Source of the DNA: Vibrio sp. 99-70-13A1
GTDB taxonomy: Bacteria > Pseudomonadota > Gammaproteobacteria > Enterobacterales > Vibrionaceae
Reading direction: 5' to 3'
Length of the DNA stretch: 64,000 bases
Assembly (NCBI RefSeq): GCF_013114625.1
Contig: NZ_VTXD01000014.1
Span: 1 to 64,000, forward strand
A program made the translations under genes and the position numbers. This document shows positions 10,142 to 19,820 of this stretch, piece after piece; positions within the stretch are counted from its first letter, which is position 1, and the number at the start of each line of letters is the position of its first letter. The notes under the pieces were generated by a model. It saw only the letters and a program-made list of their open reading frames with translations. It was not told where the DNA came from and made no database searches.

Positions 10142-10768
10142 ATGCGTTCATCAAATGTATTTTTCAGATACCGACAGCTTATTACTGTCGGTATTTTTGC
10201 TGTTCTTTTAAGTGGGTGTGCAACTCCTCCTCCAAAACAGCAAAGTAATATTTGCAGCATTTTTCGAGAGAACTCATCTTGGTATGATGATGCCCTAGAT
10301 ATGGAAGAAGAATGGGGAACGCCCATTAATGTCGCTATGGCATTTGTGAAACAAGAAAGCAGCTTTAGGCATGATGCTCGACCACCCAAAGATTACTTAC
10401 TTGGCTTTATTCCATGGGGGCACGTGAGCAGTGCTTATGGCTATGCTCAGGCTCAAGATCCTGCATGGGAAGATTTTCAAAAAGCGACTGGGTATGGCGG
10501 CTCAAGAACAAATTTTGATGATGCACTTATGTTTATTGGTTGGTATACCCATGAGACTCGCCGCCAGCTAGGGGTATCTCTTTGGGACCCATATAATCAA
10601 TACCTGGCTTATCACGAAGGACGTGGTGGCTATAAGCGTAAATCATATAACAGCAAGCCATCTTTAATTAAGGTCGCTCGCAAAGTCGAACAACAAGCAA
10701 AAGATTACGGGTGGCAGTTAAAGCAATGTCGCCAAGAATTGGAAGATAATCGAAGTTGGTTTTTTTAG
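10142..10768 (+). CDS. Lytic-transglycosylase-like (SLT domain) lipoprotein
   Basis: A 208-aa lipoprotein with signal peptide and lipobox LSGC (Cys26). The mature part looks like a lysozyme-fold SLT domain: [15 protein letters not shown] contains the probable catalytic glutamate (near residue 72), and [12 protein letters not shown] matches the GYAQ motif of the family. This would cleave peptidoglycan glycan strands at the outer membrane; activity is inferred. TTG at 10133 is an alternative start three codons upstream. It sits between gshA and luxS. Confidence 0.85.
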   Translation: MRSSNVFFRYRQLITVGIFAVLLSGCATPPPKQQSNICSIFRENSSWYDDALDMEEEWGTPINVAMAFVKQESSFRHDARPPKDYLLGFIPWGHVSSAYGYAQAQDPAWEDFQKATGYGGSRTNFDDALMFIGWYTHETRRQLGVSLWDPYNQYLAYHEGRGGYKRKSYNSKPSLIKVARKVEQQAKDYGWQLKQCRQELEDNRSWFF

Positions 10769-10790
10769 CCAACTGTCATGGAGAAGAACA

Positions 10791-11309
10791 ATGCCTTTAT
10801 TAGATAGTTTTACTGTTGATCACACACGAATGAATGCGCCAGCGGTTCGTGTTGCTAAAACAATGCAAACCCCTAAAGGGGATACCATCACAGTATTTGA
10901 TTTACGTTTTACTGCTCCAAATAAAGATATCTTATCTGAAAAAGGTATCCATACTTTAGAGCACTTATATGCTGGTTTTATGCGAGCGCATTTAAACGGT
11001 ACAAATGTAGAGATTATTGATATATCGCCTATGGGATGTCGTACAGGTTTCTACATGAGCCTTATTGGTACACCAACAGAGCAGTTTGTTGCAGACTCTT
11101 GGTTAGCGGCAATGGAAGATGTTCTGAAAGTAGAAAACCAGAATAAGATCCCAGAGCTGAATGAGTATCAGTGTGGAACTGCATCTATGCACTCTTTAGA
11201 TGAAGCTAAAGATATTGCTAAAGCGATTATTTCTGCGGGTATCGCAGTGAATAAAAATGATGAACTGGCTCTGCCTGAATCAATGCTGCAAGAGTTAAAA
11301 ATCGACTAG
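10791..11309 (+). CDS. luxS: S-ribosylhomocysteine lyase (autoinducer-2 synthase)
   Basis: Cleaves S-ribosylhomocysteine to homocysteine and DPD, the precursor of autoinducer-2, and recycles the methyl-donor product. The 172-aa protein has the metal ligands His54 and His58 in HTLEH and Cys128 in YQCGT, plus the catalytic Cys83 in MGCRTGF. The length is typical. GGAG precedes the ATG by a few bases. AI-2 feeds the LuxPQ-LuxU-LuxO-Qrr cascade in vibrios, whose end point, a LuxR-type regulator, is encoded about 25 kb further on. Confidence 0.98.
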   Translation: MPLLDSFTVDHTRMNAPAVRVAKTMQTPKGDTITVFDLRFTAPNKDILSEKGIHTLEHLYAGFMRAHLNGTNVEIIDISPMGCRTGFYMSLIGTPTEQFVADSWLAAMEDVLKVENQNKIPELNEYQCGTASMHSLDEAKDIAKAIISAGIAVNKNDELALPESMLQELKID

Positions 11310-11368
11310 TTTCGATGTGTTCATCTGCTGCCCTTTAGGTTGATTTACAAAGTAGGGTGAAGAGATTA

Positions 11369-11405
11369 AAAAAAGAGCCTCATTCAATGAATGAGGCTCT
11401 TTTTT
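11369..11405. terminator. Bidirectional terminator between luxS and the CorB-like gene
   Basis: Long, near-perfect stem AAAAAGAGCCTCATTC / GAATGAGGCTCTTTTTT with a 3-nt loop, and U tracts on both strands. It separates convergent transcripts. Confidence 0.92.
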
Positions 11406-11461
11406 ATATGTGCTCAACAATCGAGTTGTTTTTGAATAGATGATGCGCTGTTTATTGAAGC

Positions 11462-12730
11462 CTATTGAACGAGTTGAGGGAAGACTTTCACCAGTTTTAT
11501 GCGGTTTTCTTCTAACTCAACAATTTCCATCGGGTGACTCGCTACTTGTACACTAAGGTGACTTTCAGGAATATCTTCTAAATGTTCGAGGATTAAACCA
11601 TTAAGAGTTCGTGGTCCATCTGTAGGCAAAGCCCACTGTAGACCTTTATTAATGTCTCGAATGTTGGCACTGCCTTCAATTAAGAAACTGCCGTCGCTTT
11701 GAGGGGTTATCTCTTCGGATAAACTTGGAGCAATTGAGGTAGTAAATTCACCAACAATCTCTTCTAAAATATCCTCTAATGTGACTAACCCATTTATATC
11801 GCCATATTCATCAACGATTAGACCAATGCGCTGTTTATTTCTTTGGAATTTTAGCAGTTGGACGTTGAGTGGCGTGGACTCAGGAATGAAGTAAATCTCG
11901 TCGGCTGCTCGTAACAAAGTTTCTTTATTAAATTCATTTTTCTCAAGCATCAACCTGTAAGCTTCTCGTAACCTCAACATCCCCACCACTTCATCAATCT
12001 GATCTCGGTATAAAACAATGCGGCCATGAGGTGAGTGAGTGAGCTGGCGAACGATAGACTTCCAGTCATCGTTAATATCGATTCCTGTAATTTCGTTACG
12101 TGGAACCATAATGTCATTCACGGTTACATGCTCTAAATCGAGAATCGATACCAACATGTCCTGGTGGCGTTGAGGTATAAGCGTTCCTGCTTCATTTACT
12201 ACTGTTCGTAGTTCATCTGAGCTGAGGTGATCAGGCGCATTATGGTCAACCTTTACGCCGAGTATCTTAATAAACCCATTTGTTATGAAGTTTACGAGAA
12301 TAACAAGAGGGGAAAGAAGCTTCATTAAGATAGTCAGCAATATACTGCTGGCATAGGAAACACGTTCAGGAAATAAAGAGGCAATTGTTTTTGGTGTGAC
12401 TTCAGCAAAAACAAGAATGACGAGGGTAAGAGCACCAGTAGCAATGGCGACACCAATGTCCCCGTAGATACGCATACCAAGAATCGTCGCAATAGCAGAA
12501 GCGAGGATATTAACGAGGTTGTTACCAATAAGAATTAAGCCAATCAACCTGTCAGGGCGACTCAGCAGCTTTTCGACTCGTTTGGCACCTTTATGCCCCG
12601 TGTTAGCAAGATGCTTTAAACGGTAGCGGTTCAAAGACATCATGCCCGTTTCGGAACCAGAAAAATAACCAGAGATTATGATGAGACACGCGAGTAGCGC
12701 AAATAAGATACCCGTTGATATGTCGTTCAA
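11462..12730 (-). CDS. yfjD: CNNM/CorB-type transmembrane protein with CBS domains (YfjD family)
   Basis: About 422 aa. An N-terminal DUF21 membrane domain (ILFALLACLIIISGYFSGSE onward, including GLILIGNNLVNILASAIAT and FAEVTPKTIA) is followed by a CBS pair (about residues 190-320, with DIMVPRNEI and DEYGDINGLVTLEDILEE) and a C-terminal CorC_HlyC domain. Relatives act in Mg2+/Co2+ efflux. A longer frame begins at a TTG at 12808, but relatives start at NDISTGILF, and a TTG at 12730 with AGGA upstream fits that, so it is used here. Neighbour of ypjD and ffh, as in Escherichia coli. Confidence 0.88.
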   Translation of the reverse strand: MNDISTGILFALLACLIIISGYFSGSETGMMSLNRYRLKHLANTGHKGAKRVEKLLSRPDRLIGLILIGNNLVNILASAIATILGMRIYGDIGVAIATGALTLVILVFAEVTPKTIASLFPERVSYASSILLTILMKLLSPLVILVNFITNGFIKILGVKVDHNAPDHLSSDELRTVVNEAGTLIPQRHQDMLVSILDLEHVTVNDIMVPRNEITGIDINDDWKSIVRQLTHSPHGRIVLYRDQIDEVVGMLRLREAYRLMLEKNEFNKETLLRAADEIYFIPESTPLNVQLLKFQRNKQRIGLIVDEYGDINGLVTLEDILEEIVGEFTTSIAPSLSEEITPQSDGSFLIEGSANIRDINKGLQWALPTDGPRTLNGLILEHLEDIPESHLSVQVASHPMEIVELEENRIKLVKVFPQLVQ

Positions 12731-12856
12731 ACTATTTTTTCCTATTCCATTTCTGATTAATTTATGACCGAATGTGGTCTTGGTGTCAATTGAATATAGC
12801 GTATTCAATATTTTAAAGGCAAGGGCACTGATGCCCTTACCTTATTAATAAAGTGA

Positions 12857-13651
12857 TTAAGTGAGTATGACTTCTTGAACGAATCGGCTGCCAAAGTATG
12901 CCAATGTTAGAATGCTTGCGCCTGCAACTGCAAACCAAGTGACTTTCTGACCTCTCCAACCTTTTTGGTAGTGACCCCATAGTAGGGTGGTATAGATGAT
13001 CCAAGCTATAAAGGAGAGAACGGCTTTATGAGCTTTACCTTGTGCAAACATATCTTCGACAAAAATAAAGCCAGTCAGCAAAGTGCCAGTGAGTAATAAG
13101 TTACCGATTAAAATTATTTTAAATAACTGCCTTTCGACCATCATCAAAGGAGGTAAATTTGGATTGATGGCGAGTGCTTTTTTCTTTTTGAGTTTATGAT
13201 CTAGCCACGCGAGTTGTAGAGCATATAAAGCTCCGATTGTAAGTGTGGCGTAAGAGAATAAGGCTAATGATATGTGCATGAGCAGCTTAGGATCTTGCTC
13301 TAAATGCTTTATGAAAGTACTAGGTAAAAAAGAAGCGGCAACTAAGTTGATTGCTGCGAAGCTATAAACAACGGGCAATAAAAACCATAGACGATTCTTT
13401 AACATCGCAGCACTCATCACAAAAGAGATGATGAAGCTGATGAGAGAAGCAACATTTAAAATGCTTAGATTCTGACCGCTTGCATTGAAAATTAGATCAC
13501 TGAGCAGCCAAGCATGAAAAACCAAAGCAAGTAACGCACTAACGAATACTGTTTTCGTGCGAATGCCGGTCTGATGAGCAAGACCTGGAATAATAGTGGA
13601 TATAGCCATTACGTAGAGAAAGGCTGCTGCTATTGCAATGAGACTGTCCAT
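12857..13651 (-). CDS. ypjD: Inner membrane protein YpjD (cytochrome c assembly/CcsA-like)
   Basis: Integral membrane protein of about 264 aa with some eight hydrophobic segments and features of the CcsA/CcmC haem-handling superfamily: a conserved histidine in LLMHISLALFSYATLTIGALYALQ and a late tryptophan-rich KGWRGQK loop. The biochemical role of YpjD is unclear. The ATG at 13660 lacks a ribosome site, while the ATG at 13651 has GGAAA upstream and is chosen. It is divergent from ffh and precedes the CorB-like gene on the same strand. Confidence 0.85.
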   Translation of the reverse strand: MDSLIAIAAAFLYVMAISTIIPGLAHQTGIRTKTVFVSALLALVFHAWLLSDLIFNASGQNLSILNVASLISFIISFVMSAAMLKNRLWFLLPVVYSFAAINLVAASFLPSTFIKHLEQDPKLLMHISLALFSYATLTIGALYALQLAWLDHKLKKKKALAINPNLPPLMMVERQLFKIILIGNLLLTGTLLTGFIFVEDMFAQGKAHKAVLSFIAWIIYTTLLWGHYQKGWRGQKVTWFAVAGASILTLAYFGSRFVQEVILT

Positions 13652-13790
13652 GGTTTCCATAAAAAATGATTGTCGTAATCAACGAATTATACCTTGCATC
13701 GCGCGCTTGGGCTATGGTCCAACCATATTCAATTTAAATCGAACAATGGTCCAGGTCACACCCATGAATTATTAACGGCTTACAACGGGT

Positions 13791-13818
13791 ATGACTCTAA
13801 TCCACGCTAATGTATACT
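13791..13818 (+). promoter_or_regulatory. Candidate promoter of ffh
   Basis: A -10 hexamer TATACT (13813-13818) lies 16 bp after ATGACT (13791-13796), a weak match to TTGACA. The start point would be about 30 nt upstream of ffh. By eye only. Confidence 0.45.
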
Positions 13819-13855
13819 GACAGTAATAATCGCAGGACTGAGCGAAGAGAAAACT

Positions 13856-15247
13856 ATGTTTGATAATTTAACGGATCGTCTATCCAAAACGCTGAAGAAC
13901 ATCAGTGGTAAAGGTCGTCTGACTGAAGACAATATTAAAGAGACGTTACGTGAAGTACGTATGGCTCTTCTTGAAGCTGATGTTGCACTGCCCGTTGTTC
14001 GTGATTTCGTAAAGCGCGTAAAAGAAGGTGCAGTAGGCGTAGAGGTTTCTAAATCTCTAACACCTGGTCAAGAATTCATTAAGATCGTACAAGCTGAACT
14101 TGAAGCGGTAATGGGGGACTCTAATGAGGCTCTTGATTTAGCTGCTCAGCCGCCAGCCGTCATCCTTATGGCTGGTTTGCAAGGTGCAGGTAAAACGACC
14201 AGTGTTGCTAAGCTTTCGAAGCTATTAACTGAGCGTGATAAAAAGAAAGTATTGGTTGTATCTGCCGACGTTTATCGTCCTGCGGCAATCAAACAACTTG
14301 AAACATTAGCATCTGAAGTTGGTGTGGACTTCTTCCCGTCATCAGCTGATCAAAAACCTATTGATATTGCTAATGGCGCGATTGATCACGCGAAGAAAAA
14401 ATTCTACGACGTACTTCTTGTCGATACCGCTGGTCGCTTAGCGATTGACGAAGACATGATGGCGGAAATTAAAGAGCTTCATACTGCAATTACGCCTGTT
14501 GAAACTCTGTTCGTTGTTGATGCAATGACTGGTCAAGATGCAGCAAATACAGCGAAAGCGTTTGGCGATACACTGCCTTTAACGGGTGTCATCTTAACGA
14601 AAGTTGATGGTGATGCTCGTGGTGGTGCTGCGCTATCTGTTCGTCACATTACCGGTAAACCAATTAAGTTCTTGGGTGTTGGTGAGAAAACTGACGCATT
14701 AGAACCTTTCCACCCTGATCGTGTTGCTTCTCGTATCCTTGGTATGGGCGACGTACTGTCTCTTATTGAAGACCTGCAGAAAAACGTTGATACCGAAAAA
14801 GCAGAGAAGCTAGCTAAAAAGTTCAAAGAGAAAAAAGGCTTTGACCTTGAAGATTTCCGTGAACAGCTTGGTCAAATGCACAACATGGGAGGCATGATGG
14901 GCATGATGGATAAGCTTCCTGGTATGTCTCAGCTCCCTGATAATGTGAAAGACAAAGTCGACGATAAGATGTTCAAGCAAATGGAAGCTATTATTAATTC
15001 CATGACTATGAAAGAGCGTCAACGCCCTGAACTGATTAAAGGTTCTCGTAAGAAACGTATCGCCGCGGGTTCTGGAACTCAAGTTCAAGATGTAAACCGT
15101 ATGCTTAAGCAATTCACCCAAATGCAAAAAATGATGAAGAAAATGCAGAAAGGCGGCATGAAAGGCATGATGCGCAACATGCAAGGCATGATGGGCGGCG
15201 GTGGTATGGGCGGAATGGGTGGTGGCTTTAATCCGTTTGGTCGATAA
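13856..15247 (+). CDS. ffh: Signal recognition particle protein Ffh (SRP54)
   Basis: GTPase that binds signal sequences on ribosomes together with 4.5S RNA and hands them to FtsY. The 463-aa protein has an N-terminal helical domain, a G domain with P-loop GLQGAGKT (107-114), DTAGR (G3, near 190) and TKVDGDARGG (G4 region), then a methionine-rich M domain from about 300 ending in the Met/Gly repeats MMGGGGMGGMGGG. GAGCGAAGAG precedes the ATG. It lies upstream of rpsP-rimM-trmD-rplS, as is usual in gammaproteobacteria. Confidence 0.98.
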   Translation: MFDNLTDRLSKTLKNISGKGRLTEDNIKETLREVRMALLEADVALPVVRDFVKRVKEGAVGVEVSKSLTPGQEFIKIVQAELEAVMGDSNEALDLAAQPPAVILMAGLQGAGKTTSVAKLSKLLTERDKKKVLVVSADVYRPAAIKQLETLASEVGVDFFPSSADQKPIDIANGAIDHAKKKFYDVLLVDTAGRLAIDEDMMAEIKELHTAITPVETLFVVDAMTGQDAANTAKAFGDTLPLTGVILTKVDGDARGGAALSVRHITGKPIKFLGVGEKTDALEPFHPDRVASRILGMGDVLSLIEDLQKNVDTEKAEKLAKKFKEKKGFDLEDFREQLGQMHNMGGMMGMMDKLPGMSQLPDNVKDKVDDKMFKQMEAIINSMTMKERQRPELIKGSRKKRIAAGSGTQVQDVNRMLKQFTQMQKMMKKMQKGGMKGMMRNMQGMMGGGGMGGMGGGFNPFGR

Positions 15248-15338
15248 TATACAAATGTAACCTTTAGCTACGTTACTTTTCATAGTGTTAGCCGTGTCAC
15301 AGAAAGTGTACAGTTGCTATGTTGGTGAAAAAGTAGCT

Positions 15339-15384
15339 AAAGCCCTTGCATTGCACCGGAATAAGAGTAAAATTCCGGGGCTTT
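15339..15384 (+). promoter_or_regulatory. Nested hairpin between ffh and rpsP
   Basis: Inner stem CCGGAAT (15356-15362) / ATTCCGG (15372-15378) is enclosed by AAAGCC (15339-15344) / GGCTTT (15379-15384), which stacks directly on its 3' side. No T-run follows. It may be an RNA processing site or a leader structure of the rpsP operon; function is not known. Confidence 0.5.
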
Positions 15385-15397
15385 AATTTGGCACGAG

Positions 15398-15439
15398 ACC
15401 CCAAGCTATTTACTTATACTTGGGGTTAATTATTTTTTT
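15398..15439 (+). terminator. Terminator or attenuator between ffh and rpsP
   Basis: Eight-bp stem ACCCCAAG / CTTGGGGT with a 13-nt loop, followed by TAATTATTTTTTT. It ends 20 nt before the rpsP ATG, so it either ends ffh mRNA or attenuates transcription entering the ribosomal operon. Confidence 0.7.
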
Positions 15440-15459
15440 AAGAAAGCAAAGAGGACGAC

Positions 15460-15708
15460 ATGGTAACCATTCGTTTGGCACGTCACGGTGCAAAGAAGCG
15501 CCCATTCTATCAAATCGTAGTTGCGGATAGCCGTAACGCTGCAACTGGCCGTTTCATCGAGAAAGTAGGTTTCTTTAACCCTACTGCTCAAGGTCAAGAA
15601 GAAGGTCTACGTCTAGACCTAGATCGCGTTAACCATTGGGTTGGTCAAGGCGCATCTCTTTCTGACCGCGTAGCTAAGCTAGTTAAAGACGCTCAAAAAG
15701 CGGCTTAA
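15460..15708 (+). CDS. rpsP: 30S ribosomal protein S16
   Basis: The 82-aa protein starts [17 protein letters not shown], the hallmark of S16, with [20 protein letters not shown] following. It binds 16S rRNA early in 30S assembly. An AGAGGA ribosome site precedes the ATG. First gene of the rpsP-rimM-trmD-rplS operon. Confidence 0.98.
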   Translation: MVTIRLARHGAKKRPFYQIVVADSRNAATGRFIEKVGFFNPTAQGQEEGLRLDLDRVNHWVGQGASLSDRVAKLVKDAQKAA

Positions 15709-15732
15709 TTCTTTTTTAAAGAGAAATAGCTT

Positions 15733-16287
15733 ATGTCGATGAAGGGTAAAGAAACTATGAGCAAGCAAAACGATAGAATTGTTATGGGTAAACTTGGGTC
15801 TACCTATGGTATTCGTGGCTGGCTTAAAGTTTTCTCCTACACAGACAATGCTGAAAGCATATTTGATTACAGTCCTTGGTATTTAAACCTAAAGGGCAAG
15901 TGGGTTGAGTATAAAGTTGAGAGCTGGAAACGTCATGGTCAAGGCTATGTATGTAAACTAGCGGGATTAGATGTTCGTGAAGACGCGCAACTGATGACTA
16001 ACTTTGAAATTGCTATCGACCCTGCTTCATTACCTGAATTGTCAGAAGATGAATTCTACTGGCGTGAATTGTTTGGTATGCAAGTTTTTACCACCAAAGG
16101 TTACAACCTTGGTGAGGTTACTGACCTATTAGAAACTGGCTCAAATGATGTTCTAGTAATTAAAGCAAATCTAAAAGATGCTTTTGGCCAAAAGGAACGG
16201 TTAATTCCGTACCTTGAAGAGCAAGTGATCAAAAAAGTTGATCGCGAAGCTCGCCGGATCGAAGTTGACTGGGATCCTGGATTCTAA
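15733..16287 (+). CDS. rimM: Ribosome maturation factor RimM
   Basis: Binds S19 and the 30S head during late 16S rRNA processing. The 184-aa protein has the N-terminal beta-barrel RimM domain ([17 protein letters not shown], about residues 18-34) and the PRC-barrel domain ([14 protein letters not shown], then [12 protein letters not shown]), ending in VDWDPGF. An internal ATG at 15757 (MSKQNDR) is an alternative start; the longer form matches vibrio relatives I recall. Confidence 0.96.
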   Translation: MSMKGKETMSKQNDRIVMGKLGSTYGIRGWLKVFSYTDNAESIFDYSPWYLNLKGKWVEYKVESWKRHGQGYVCKLAGLDVREDAQLMTNFEIAIDPASLPELSEDEFYWRELFGMQVFTTKGYNLGEVTDLLETGSNDVLVIKANLKDAFGQKERLIPYLEEQVIKKVDREARRIEVDWDPGF

Positions 16288-16313
16288 CTCCAAATTACAG
16301 AGCGAGAGAACAC

Positions 16314-17072
16314 ATGTGGGTTGGCGTAATTAGCCTCTTTCCTGAAATGTTCCGTTCTGTTACTGATTTTGGAGTAACAGGTCAAGCGGTTAAAAAAGGT
16401 CTTTTATCTATTGAGACATGGAATCCTCGAGATTTCACTCATGATAAACATCGCACTGTTGATGATAGACCTTACGGTGGTGGTCCTGGCATGTTAATGA
16501 TGGTTCAGCCTTTGCGCGATGCTATCCAAACAGCCAAGCAAGCATCACCAGGAAAGACGAAAGTTATCTACCTTTCACCTCAAGGTCGCAAGCTCGACCA
16601 GCAAGGTGTTGAAGAGTTGGCTACTAACGAGAACATTGTTCTTATCTGTGGGCGCTATGAAGGGGTAGATGAGCGTATTATTCAATCTGAAGTTGACGAA
16701 GAATGGTCAATTGGAGATTTTGTAATGACGGGTGGTGAACTGCCTGCCATGACGTTGATTGATTCGGTATCTCGGTTTATACCAGGGGTACTTGGAGATT
16801 TCGCATCAGCAGAAGAAGATTCTTTTGCAAATGGCTTGCTAGATTGCCCTCACTATACGCGTCCTGAAGTATTAGACGGAAAAGAGGTACCTTCGGTACT
16901 GAAATCTGGAAATCATAAGGATATTCGTCTCTGGCGATTAAAACAATCGCTGGGCCGAACTTGGCTAAGAAGACCAGAACTCCTGGGAAACCTAGCTCTG
17001 ACTGACGAACAGGAACAATTACTGGCTGAATTCATCAAAGAGCATCGCTCTAAGAAGAAAAGCAAGCAGTAA
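16314..17072 (+). CDS. trmD: tRNA (guanine-N1)-methyltransferase
   Basis: Methylates G37 next to the anticodon in tRNAs reading CUN, CCN and CGG, which prevents frameshifting. The 252-aa protein has the SPOUT trefoil-knot fold signatures: [24 protein letters not shown] and [13 protein letters not shown], then the [15 protein letters not shown] knot. Third gene of the operon, 26 nt after rimM. Confidence 0.97.
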   Translation: MWVGVISLFPEMFRSVTDFGVTGQAVKKGLLSIETWNPRDFTHDKHRTVDDRPYGGGPGMLMMVQPLRDAIQTAKQASPGKTKVIYLSPQGRKLDQQGVEELATNENIVLICGRYEGVDERIIQSEVDEEWSIGDFVMTGGELPAMTLIDSVSRFIPGVLGDFASAEEDSFANGLLDCPHYTRPEVLDGKEVPSVLKSGNHKDIRLWRLKQSLGRTWLRRPELLGNLALTDEQEQLLAEFIKEHRSKKKSKQ

Positions 17073-17114
17073 CCTATTAAATTTAGTATCAGTTTATTCT
17101 AGGAATTTATACAA

Positions 17115-17468
17115 ATGAGCAACATCATCAACGCTCTTGAACAAGAGCAAATGAAATCAGACCTTCCTAAATTTGCACCAGGTGACACTGTTGTAGTTCA
17201 GGTTAAGGTAAAAGAAGGTGACCGTGAGCGTCTACAGGCTTTCGAAGGCGTTGTAATCGCTATTCGTAACCGTGGTCTTCACTCAGCATTCACAGTTCGT
17301 AAAATCTCGAACGGTGAAGGTGTTGAGCGTGCGTTCCAAACTCACTCTCCAATGGTTGATAGCATTGAAGTTAAACGCCGTGGTGCAGTACGTCGTGCCA
17401 AGTTGTACTACCTACGTGAGCGTTCTGGTAAGTCAGCTCGTATTAAAGAGAAGCTTGCTAAGAAGTAA
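17115..17468 (+). CDS. rplS: 50S ribosomal protein L19
   Basis: The 117-aa protein contains the L19 core [19 protein letters not shown], the [23 protein letters not shown] stretch and the basic tail [22 protein letters not shown]. It lies at the 30S-50S interface. Last gene of the operon, followed by a terminator. Confidence 0.98.
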   Translation: MSNIINALEQEQMKSDLPKFAPGDTVVVQVKVKEGDRERLQAFEGVVIAIRNRGLHSAFTVRKISNGEGVERAFQTHSPMVDSIEVKRRGAVRRAKLYYLRERSGKSARIKEKLAKK

Positions 17469-17489
17469 TTCTTTTTGCATTCTATCGAT

Positions 17490-17519
17490 AAAAGCGGAGC
17501 CATTTGGCTCCGCTTTTTT
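17490..17519. terminator. Terminator after rplS
   Basis: Stem AAAAGCGGAGCC / GGCTCCGCTTTT with loop ATTT, followed by further T residues. It faces a convergent gene on the minus strand and could serve both. Confidence 0.92.
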
Positions 17520-17630
17520 GTTTCTATCAATTGGTATTTTTAAGTGTAGGTAGTTTCTCATTGCTTATTTAAGGAAAGAGGCACATGCATTTAGCTTTTG
17601 ATTTAAATGCCTCCTCCTTTATTTATGTGA

Positions 17631-19634
17631 CTAGTCTAAACGTATTATACGAGTATCCGCTAAGCCGCCATCCACACTGTCTTTTGTTAAATATGGTGAG
17701 TTTTCATCGGTATGAAATGCTTGAAGGTATTCAGCTAACGCATCTTGCTCAGTTCCTGTGGCTGCAAAGTTGCTTAGCTGAGGATCTGCTGTCATTACTC
17801 CATCGTCTTCTAACATAACTTGATTTGAACATCCGCCATTACCATTATCGGTACATGGGTATGGTTCAGATAGAGATAGATAACTTAAAGTTACGGTTTT
17901 GTAGTTATTGTTCGCTACGACTGCGCCATCACTGACCACCAACTCATCATTAGGTCCACAAGTACTGTCTCCGTTTGTATCGACAATGACTTTTCGAATT
18001 CGCTGACCGGGAGTTGTCACATCACCAGTGATAGGGTCGGCTACGCGTGCAGTTCTTGAACCGTCGTATTCAATGCACATACCACCTATATGCGTAAAGC
18101 CGCCAGATATATTCTCAACACCTGCTACACCATACTCAAGAATATCCCAGAGTTCATTGGCGGTAAGATCGACAATCGCTAAACTGTTATTAAACGCGAG
18201 GGCAGACTGGACATCATATTGAGAAATGTCACCTTCACCTTTCCCTGCAAGAGGGTAAGCGGCTGGTGGGTAGTACTGAAGTTCATTTGGATTGGTTGAA
18301 CCTGCAGGGTATTCAGAGTAACCAATATCAGCACGAATACCTCCACCATTTTTAAGAGAAATTTGGACTTGAGCATCATGTAATTGTGCGTACCATAAAT
18401 TGGCATCGGCCGTGAGGTTTCCAAGATTTGTTTCTTCAGTCCGAACATGCCCTCGAGTGCCATTTAGATACACATCTGTATGACCAATGATGTTTTGTTC
18501 GCTGGCAATAATGACATTATTTACGGCATCAACGATAGCTTCCACTTCAGCATTAGCGATAGCACTGTCAATACTTGCGACCATTTGATCATCGGTGATA
18601 AAACTACCGCTTGTATTAGGATCAATACTTGAAGCAATAAGATCACCATTCTCATCAAAACTTACTACCAAGCGCCCTAAGTACTTATAATCTGCATCTA
18701 CATTGACGATAGCGATATCTTTTCCATCAGCATCCGTTAGCATGATTGGGTAGTTATCAGCTTTAGTATCACCATCCCATAATCGGTTACTATCATTAGC
18801 TAATAATGTATTAGAGCCACCTGCGACGATGATATCGACATTCTTTAATAGCCCGGCAAGCTCCTTTTCAAAACGGATAGATTGCATGTGAGCAAGGGCA
18901 ATGACTTTATCAATACCTGAGTCAGTTAATGCGTCAACTTGGGTTTGAACAATGACAGCCAAGTCTTCAATGGAATCGTTCGCCGGATAAACGGCAATAT
19001 TATCAGTACTGGTAATGTCATCATTAGTTGGTGTAGTAATGCCCACGATACCGACTTTATGACCGTCGACTTCGATAACAGTTGTTTGAGTAAGGCTGTT
19101 AGGTATGGTATCGGCCATTTGACCTTCAGGGACAACAAGACCTGCTGTATTGGCATCTGTACTGAAATCCATATTGGAGCTCAAGTATGGGAATTGAGCT
19201 CCAGGGTATTCACCATCTTGATTGATGATACTTGCAAACTCAGCACTTCCACCATCTAAGTCATGATTGCCTACAGCCGAAGCTTGCAGCCCCATAGCGT
19301 TTAACATTGCAATATCAGCTCTTGCAACACCTGGAACTTTGATCCCGTTAACTAAACTCATTGAGTTATCGTTGGCTGCTTCGTAGCGAGATCCTGGAAT
19401 GTAGTTGTCGCCAGAACTCAGAAATAAAGTATTGTTGGGATATTGACTGGTGAACCCAGACACTAACGAAGCGAAATTCCCAGCATTAGATAAAGCTGTT
19501 GCATTTGAACCATCCATATCAGCCACATGCAAAAGTTGGAGAGTAAATGCTGAACCATCATTTAATTCATCATTACTTGAGTTACACCCAACTAAGGCGG
19601 CAATGATCCCTATCGTCATTAAGCTACGTTTCAT
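17631..19634 (-). CDS. Atypical metallophosphatase / 5'-nucleotidase-like lipoprotein
   Basis: A 667-aa secreted protein with lipobox LVGC (Cys17). The N-terminal half is a calcineurin-like phosphoesterase (LLHVADMDGS, LSSGDNYIPGS, SAVGNHDLDGG, ALAHMQS). The C-terminal half, from about residue 375, is a 5'-nucleotidase C domain (NLTADANLWYA, LKNGGGIRADI, LAFNNSLAIVDLT). Two motifs differ from classical UshA: DxH reads DMD, and GGHSH reads GGSNT. It therefore belongs to a divergent branch; the substrate may be nucleotides or other phosphate esters. AAGGATG is the ribosome site. A Pho-like box lies upstream, so a phosphate-scavenging role is inferred. Confidence 0.85.
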   Translation of the reverse strand: MKRSLMTIGIIAALVGCNSSNDELNDGSAFTLQLLHVADMDGSNATALSNAGNFASLVSGFTSQYPNNTLFLSSGDNYIPGSRYEAANDNSMSLVNGIKVPGVARADIAMLNAMGLQASAVGNHDLDGGSAEFASIINQDGEYPGAQFPYLSSNMDFSTDANTAGLVVPEGQMADTIPNSLTQTTVIEVDGHKVGIVGITTPTNDDITSTDNIAVYPANDSIEDLAVIVQTQVDALTDSGIDKVIALAHMQSIRFEKELAGLLKNVDIIVAGGSNTLLANDSNRLWDGDTKADNYPIMLTDADGKDIAIVNVDADYKYLGRLVVSFDENGDLIASSIDPNTSGSFITDDQMVASIDSAIANAEVEAIVDAVNNVIIASEQNIIGHTDVYLNGTRGHVRTEETNLGNLTADANLWYAQLHDAQVQISLKNGGGIRADIGYSEYPAGSTNPNELQYYPPAAYPLAGKGEGDISQYDVQSALAFNNSLAIVDLTANELWDILEYGVAGVENISGGFTHIGGMCIEYDGSRTARVADPITGDVTTPGQRIRKVIVDTNGDSTCGPNDELVVSDGAVVANNNYKTVTLSYLSLSEPYPCTDNGNGGCSNQVMLEDDGVMTADPQLSNFAATGTEQDALAEYLQAFHTDENSPYLTKDSVDGGLADTRIIRLD

Positions 19635-19797
19635 CTTAAATCATCCTTTGTATAAGCATAGAAATTGAATTACGCCGGATTACCTAAACGGTTGATTGTA
19701 GTTAGATCGATAGGTGAAAGAAGTGACGCTTTCAGTTCCGGAGTCATTTAGAGGCTATGACTATAGATAAGGAATAAGACAAATTGAGTGAATTAAG

Positions 19798-19815
19798 GTG
19801 ACGGCTTTATGTCAT
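19798..19815 (-). promoter_or_regulatory. Pho-box-like site upstream of the phosphatase gene
   Basis: On the minus strand it reads ATGACAT-AAAG-CCGTCAC. Against the PhoB consensus CTGTCAT-AAAK-CTGTCAY this is 5 of 7, 4 of 4 and 6 of 7 matches with exact spacing. It lies about 165 bp upstream of the start codon. PhoB control is inferred from this match and the encoded phosphatase. Confidence 0.55.
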
Positions 19816-19820
19816 TCTTC

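Noticed and set aside
14810..15283. 157-codon minus-strand frame rich in His and Leu opposite the end of ffh
   Set aside because: It is the complement of the methionine-rich M domain codons of ffh; composition is an artefact and ffh is certain.
17585..17818. 77-codon plus-strand frame after rplS
   Set aside because: Mostly antisense to the C terminus of the phosphatase gene and lies after a terminator with no promoter.
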